From positions 1-6,413 of the forward strand of contig CAIOKW010000173.1 in the NCBI GenBank assembly GCA_903858975.1: a DNA stretch of 6,413 nt. The letters are read 5' to 3'. The notes under the pieces are model-generated. The model did not search any database. It was not told the origin of the DNA and worked only from the letters and a program-made list of their open reading frames with translations. This DNA comes from Oligoflexia bacterium. Lineage in GTDB: Bacteria > Bdellovibrionota > UBA1018 > CAIMNF01. The translations under genes were made by a program, and so were the position numbers. Positions 5,047 through 6,413 of the stretch are shown here, piece after piece; positions within the stretch are counted from its first letter, which is position 1; each line of letters opens with the position of its first letter.

Positions 5047-6413
5047 TTAGCTTACGACCACGGTCAATTGTGGTGCATTTAAGAGCAGGGATTCGCCCAT
5101 GCGCTGAACTTGCTTCGCGTTGACTCTCTCGATTTGCTTTCGGATTTCACTCTCTGGAGTGTTTTCGCCGCGATAAAGGAGTTCAAGTCCAAAGCTTCCC
5201 GCAAGAGACCAGGTGCTCTGAAGGTCCATCGCTCTTTGACCTAAATAGTAATTCTTCGCACGCATCATCTCTTCTTGCGTCGGCCCTTTTTTAACGAGCG
5301 TCTCAATGACCTCCCGAATGCCCGCAATCGCTTCCTCTTTTTTATTCGGTGCACAGGCAATGTACGTTCCGACATATCCAGCCTCAAGGCCTTCCATGCT
5401 CATGGGAGACACGGTGTACGCCATCGATCGCTTTTCGCGTAATTCAATGAAGAGTCGGCCGCTCTGACCGCCTAAAATATTTTGCAATACACGAAGGGCG
5501 AAGCGATCCGGATGATACATCGAGATCCCCATGCCCCCTACGATGATATGGGTTTGTTCGCGATCATAATGGGCCGCAGCCCAGCGGGGTGCTGTGAGTT
5601 TTGCTGGAGGAGAAAGGAGTCCTTGATGAAAGGTACTCGACTGCCGAGCCAGTGATTGATCGAGCTGTGTGAGCCATTGTTCCACGTCTTCTCTGGGTAC
5701 TCCACCGACGACAGAGAGGGACATGTTCTTCGGATTTACAAAAGTGTTGTGGAGTTCTTTTAATTGTTGAGAGGTGATCTTCTCCACTTGTGCCTCATCC
5801 CCAAGCGCATGTCTTCCGTACGGGTGATCAGTGAAAAGATTTTCCATGAACAATTTCGAACAGACTTGAGAGGAGTGATCTGGAATGGATTTAATCATTT
5901 CACTCGTTACCCGCTTAGCATGGGCAAGTTCATCATCTGCAAAAGTGGGTTGAAGGAGCACTTCTAAAAACAGAGAAGAAAGCTTATTCCAATCCCGTGT
6001 CAGGCCCGTTGACTGGAGGCCGATGGTATTTCGACCGCTGAACCCGTCGAGAGAAGCAGCACTTCCTTCGACAATCTCACTCAATTGTTTTGAGTTGTAG
6101 GTCGGTGTTCCCTTGGCCCAGGTTTGAGCAAGGAGGTGACTGCCACCCCAGTAGCTTTCATTGAGGCTCAATTCAGAGCGGGTTCCACCGAATGCGGATG
6201 CGTAAATTGAATAAACCGGAGTTCCAGGGCGCTCGAAATACGAAACTTGTAGGCCACTTGGAGTCGTGAAAACTTCAGGCTCCAGTGTTTCCTTCTTTTT
6301 CTTAGGCTGAATTTTTTGCACGGGAGCGGAGGTGAGCTCGCTAAAAATCTTTTTCACGTCCTTAAAGGTGTGAAGCGCTTCACCCTCGGGCTGAAACATC
6401 ACCACACTCATGC
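5047..6413 (-). CDS. M16 family peptidase, C-terminal inactive half (5' end beyond window)
   Basis: M16 peptidases are zinc enzymes made of paired homologous domains forming a clam-shell chamber. The visible protein begins, in an open frame, with MSVVMFQPEGE, which looks like the last strand of a preceding M16 half and resembles the final QLTVVVS of this one. I therefore read it as the second half of a tandem protein of roughly 850-900 residues; the ATG at 6411 is probably internal. After a Lys-rich linker (27-47), the half runs from GLQVSYFERPGTPV (53-66) to 454. Where active M16 domains have HxxEH it has H92-L-L-A-Q96 in GGSHLLAQTWAKGT, losing the catalytic Glu and second His, so this half cannot cleave. 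LGGQSGRLFIELREKRSMAY (313-332) is the typical substrate-contact region. Its stop is 83 bases before the hypothetical gene. The catalytic site presumably lies upstream of the window. Confidence 0.92.
   Translation of the reverse strand, partial: MSVVMFQPEGEALHTFKDVKKIFSELTSAPVQKIQPKKKKETLEPEVFTTPSGLQVSYFERPGTPVYSIYASAFGGTRSELSLNESYWGGSHLLAQTWAKGTPTYNSKQLSEIVEGSAASLDGFSGRNTIGLQSTGLTRDWNKLSSLFLEVLLQPTFADDELAHAKRVTSEMIKSIPDHSSQVCSKLFMENLFTDHPYGRHALGDEAQVEKITSQQLKELHNTFVNPKNMSLSVVGGVPREDVEQWLTQLDQSLARQSSTFHQGLLSPPAKLTAPRWAAAHYDREQTHIIVGGMGISMYHPDRFALRVLQNILGGQSGRLFIELREKRSMAYTVSPMSMEGLEAGYVGTYIACAPNKKEEAIAGIREVIETLVKKGPTQEEMMRAKNYYLGQRAMDLQSTWSLAGSFGLELLYRGENTPESEIRKQIERVNAKQVQRMGESLLLNAPQLTVVVS

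Overview
The window is an ordinary, densely packed piece of bacterial chromosome made of housekeeping genes. The gene order rpsF - rpsR - DUF2232 membrane protein - rplI - dnaB, a twin-arginine translocase gene upstream, a tandem-type M16 peptidase and a small conserved hypothetical protein all suggest a Gram-negative bacterium of the former Deltaproteobacteria, with Bdellovibrionota (Bdellovibrio-like) as my best guess. That assignment rests on gene order and protein style, not on a marker alignment. I see no mobile elements, CRISPR arrays, tRNA or rRNA genes and no phage genes. Coding density is near total.

Layout, read in the direction of most transcription (minus strand, right to left). 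At 6413-5047 lies the C-terminal part of a two-half M16 metallopeptidase; its visible half has lost the HxxEH zinc motif. After an 83-base gap comes a 208-residue protein of unknown function (4963-4337). The gap holds a good sigma70-type promoter interleaved with an 11-bp stem that buries the Shine-Dalgarno sequence. Converging on that gene, with stop codons touching, is the only plus-strand gene: a membrane-anchored cyclophilin (3704-4336). Divergent from the cyclophilin is tatC (about 3636-2857). Then follows a ribosomal/replication cluster: a 145-base leader, rpsF (2711-2322), rpsR (2300-1962), the DUF2232 membrane protein (1955-1050), rplI (1019-570) and the first 188 codons of dnaB (565-1, running off the left edge). 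dnaB starts with TTG and takes its ribosome binding site from inside the end of rplI.

How they work together: rpsF, rpsR and rplI supply proteins for the two ribosomal subunits. S6 and S18 form a heterodimer that in other bacteria represses its own mRNA, and the leader here has a CCG-plus-hairpin arrangement that could play that part. dnaB encodes the replicative helicase, so translation and replication genes share a transcript. tatC is the core of the folded-protein export machine, and the anchored cyclophilin and the M16 protein are probably envelope folding and quality-control factors.

The most interesting signal is regulatory. The unknown gene at 4963-4337 has an arrangement in which readthrough mRNA from the upstream peptidase should hide the ribosome binding site, while mRNA from the gene's own promoter should start inside the hairpin and leave the site free. 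No new multi-gene system is evident.
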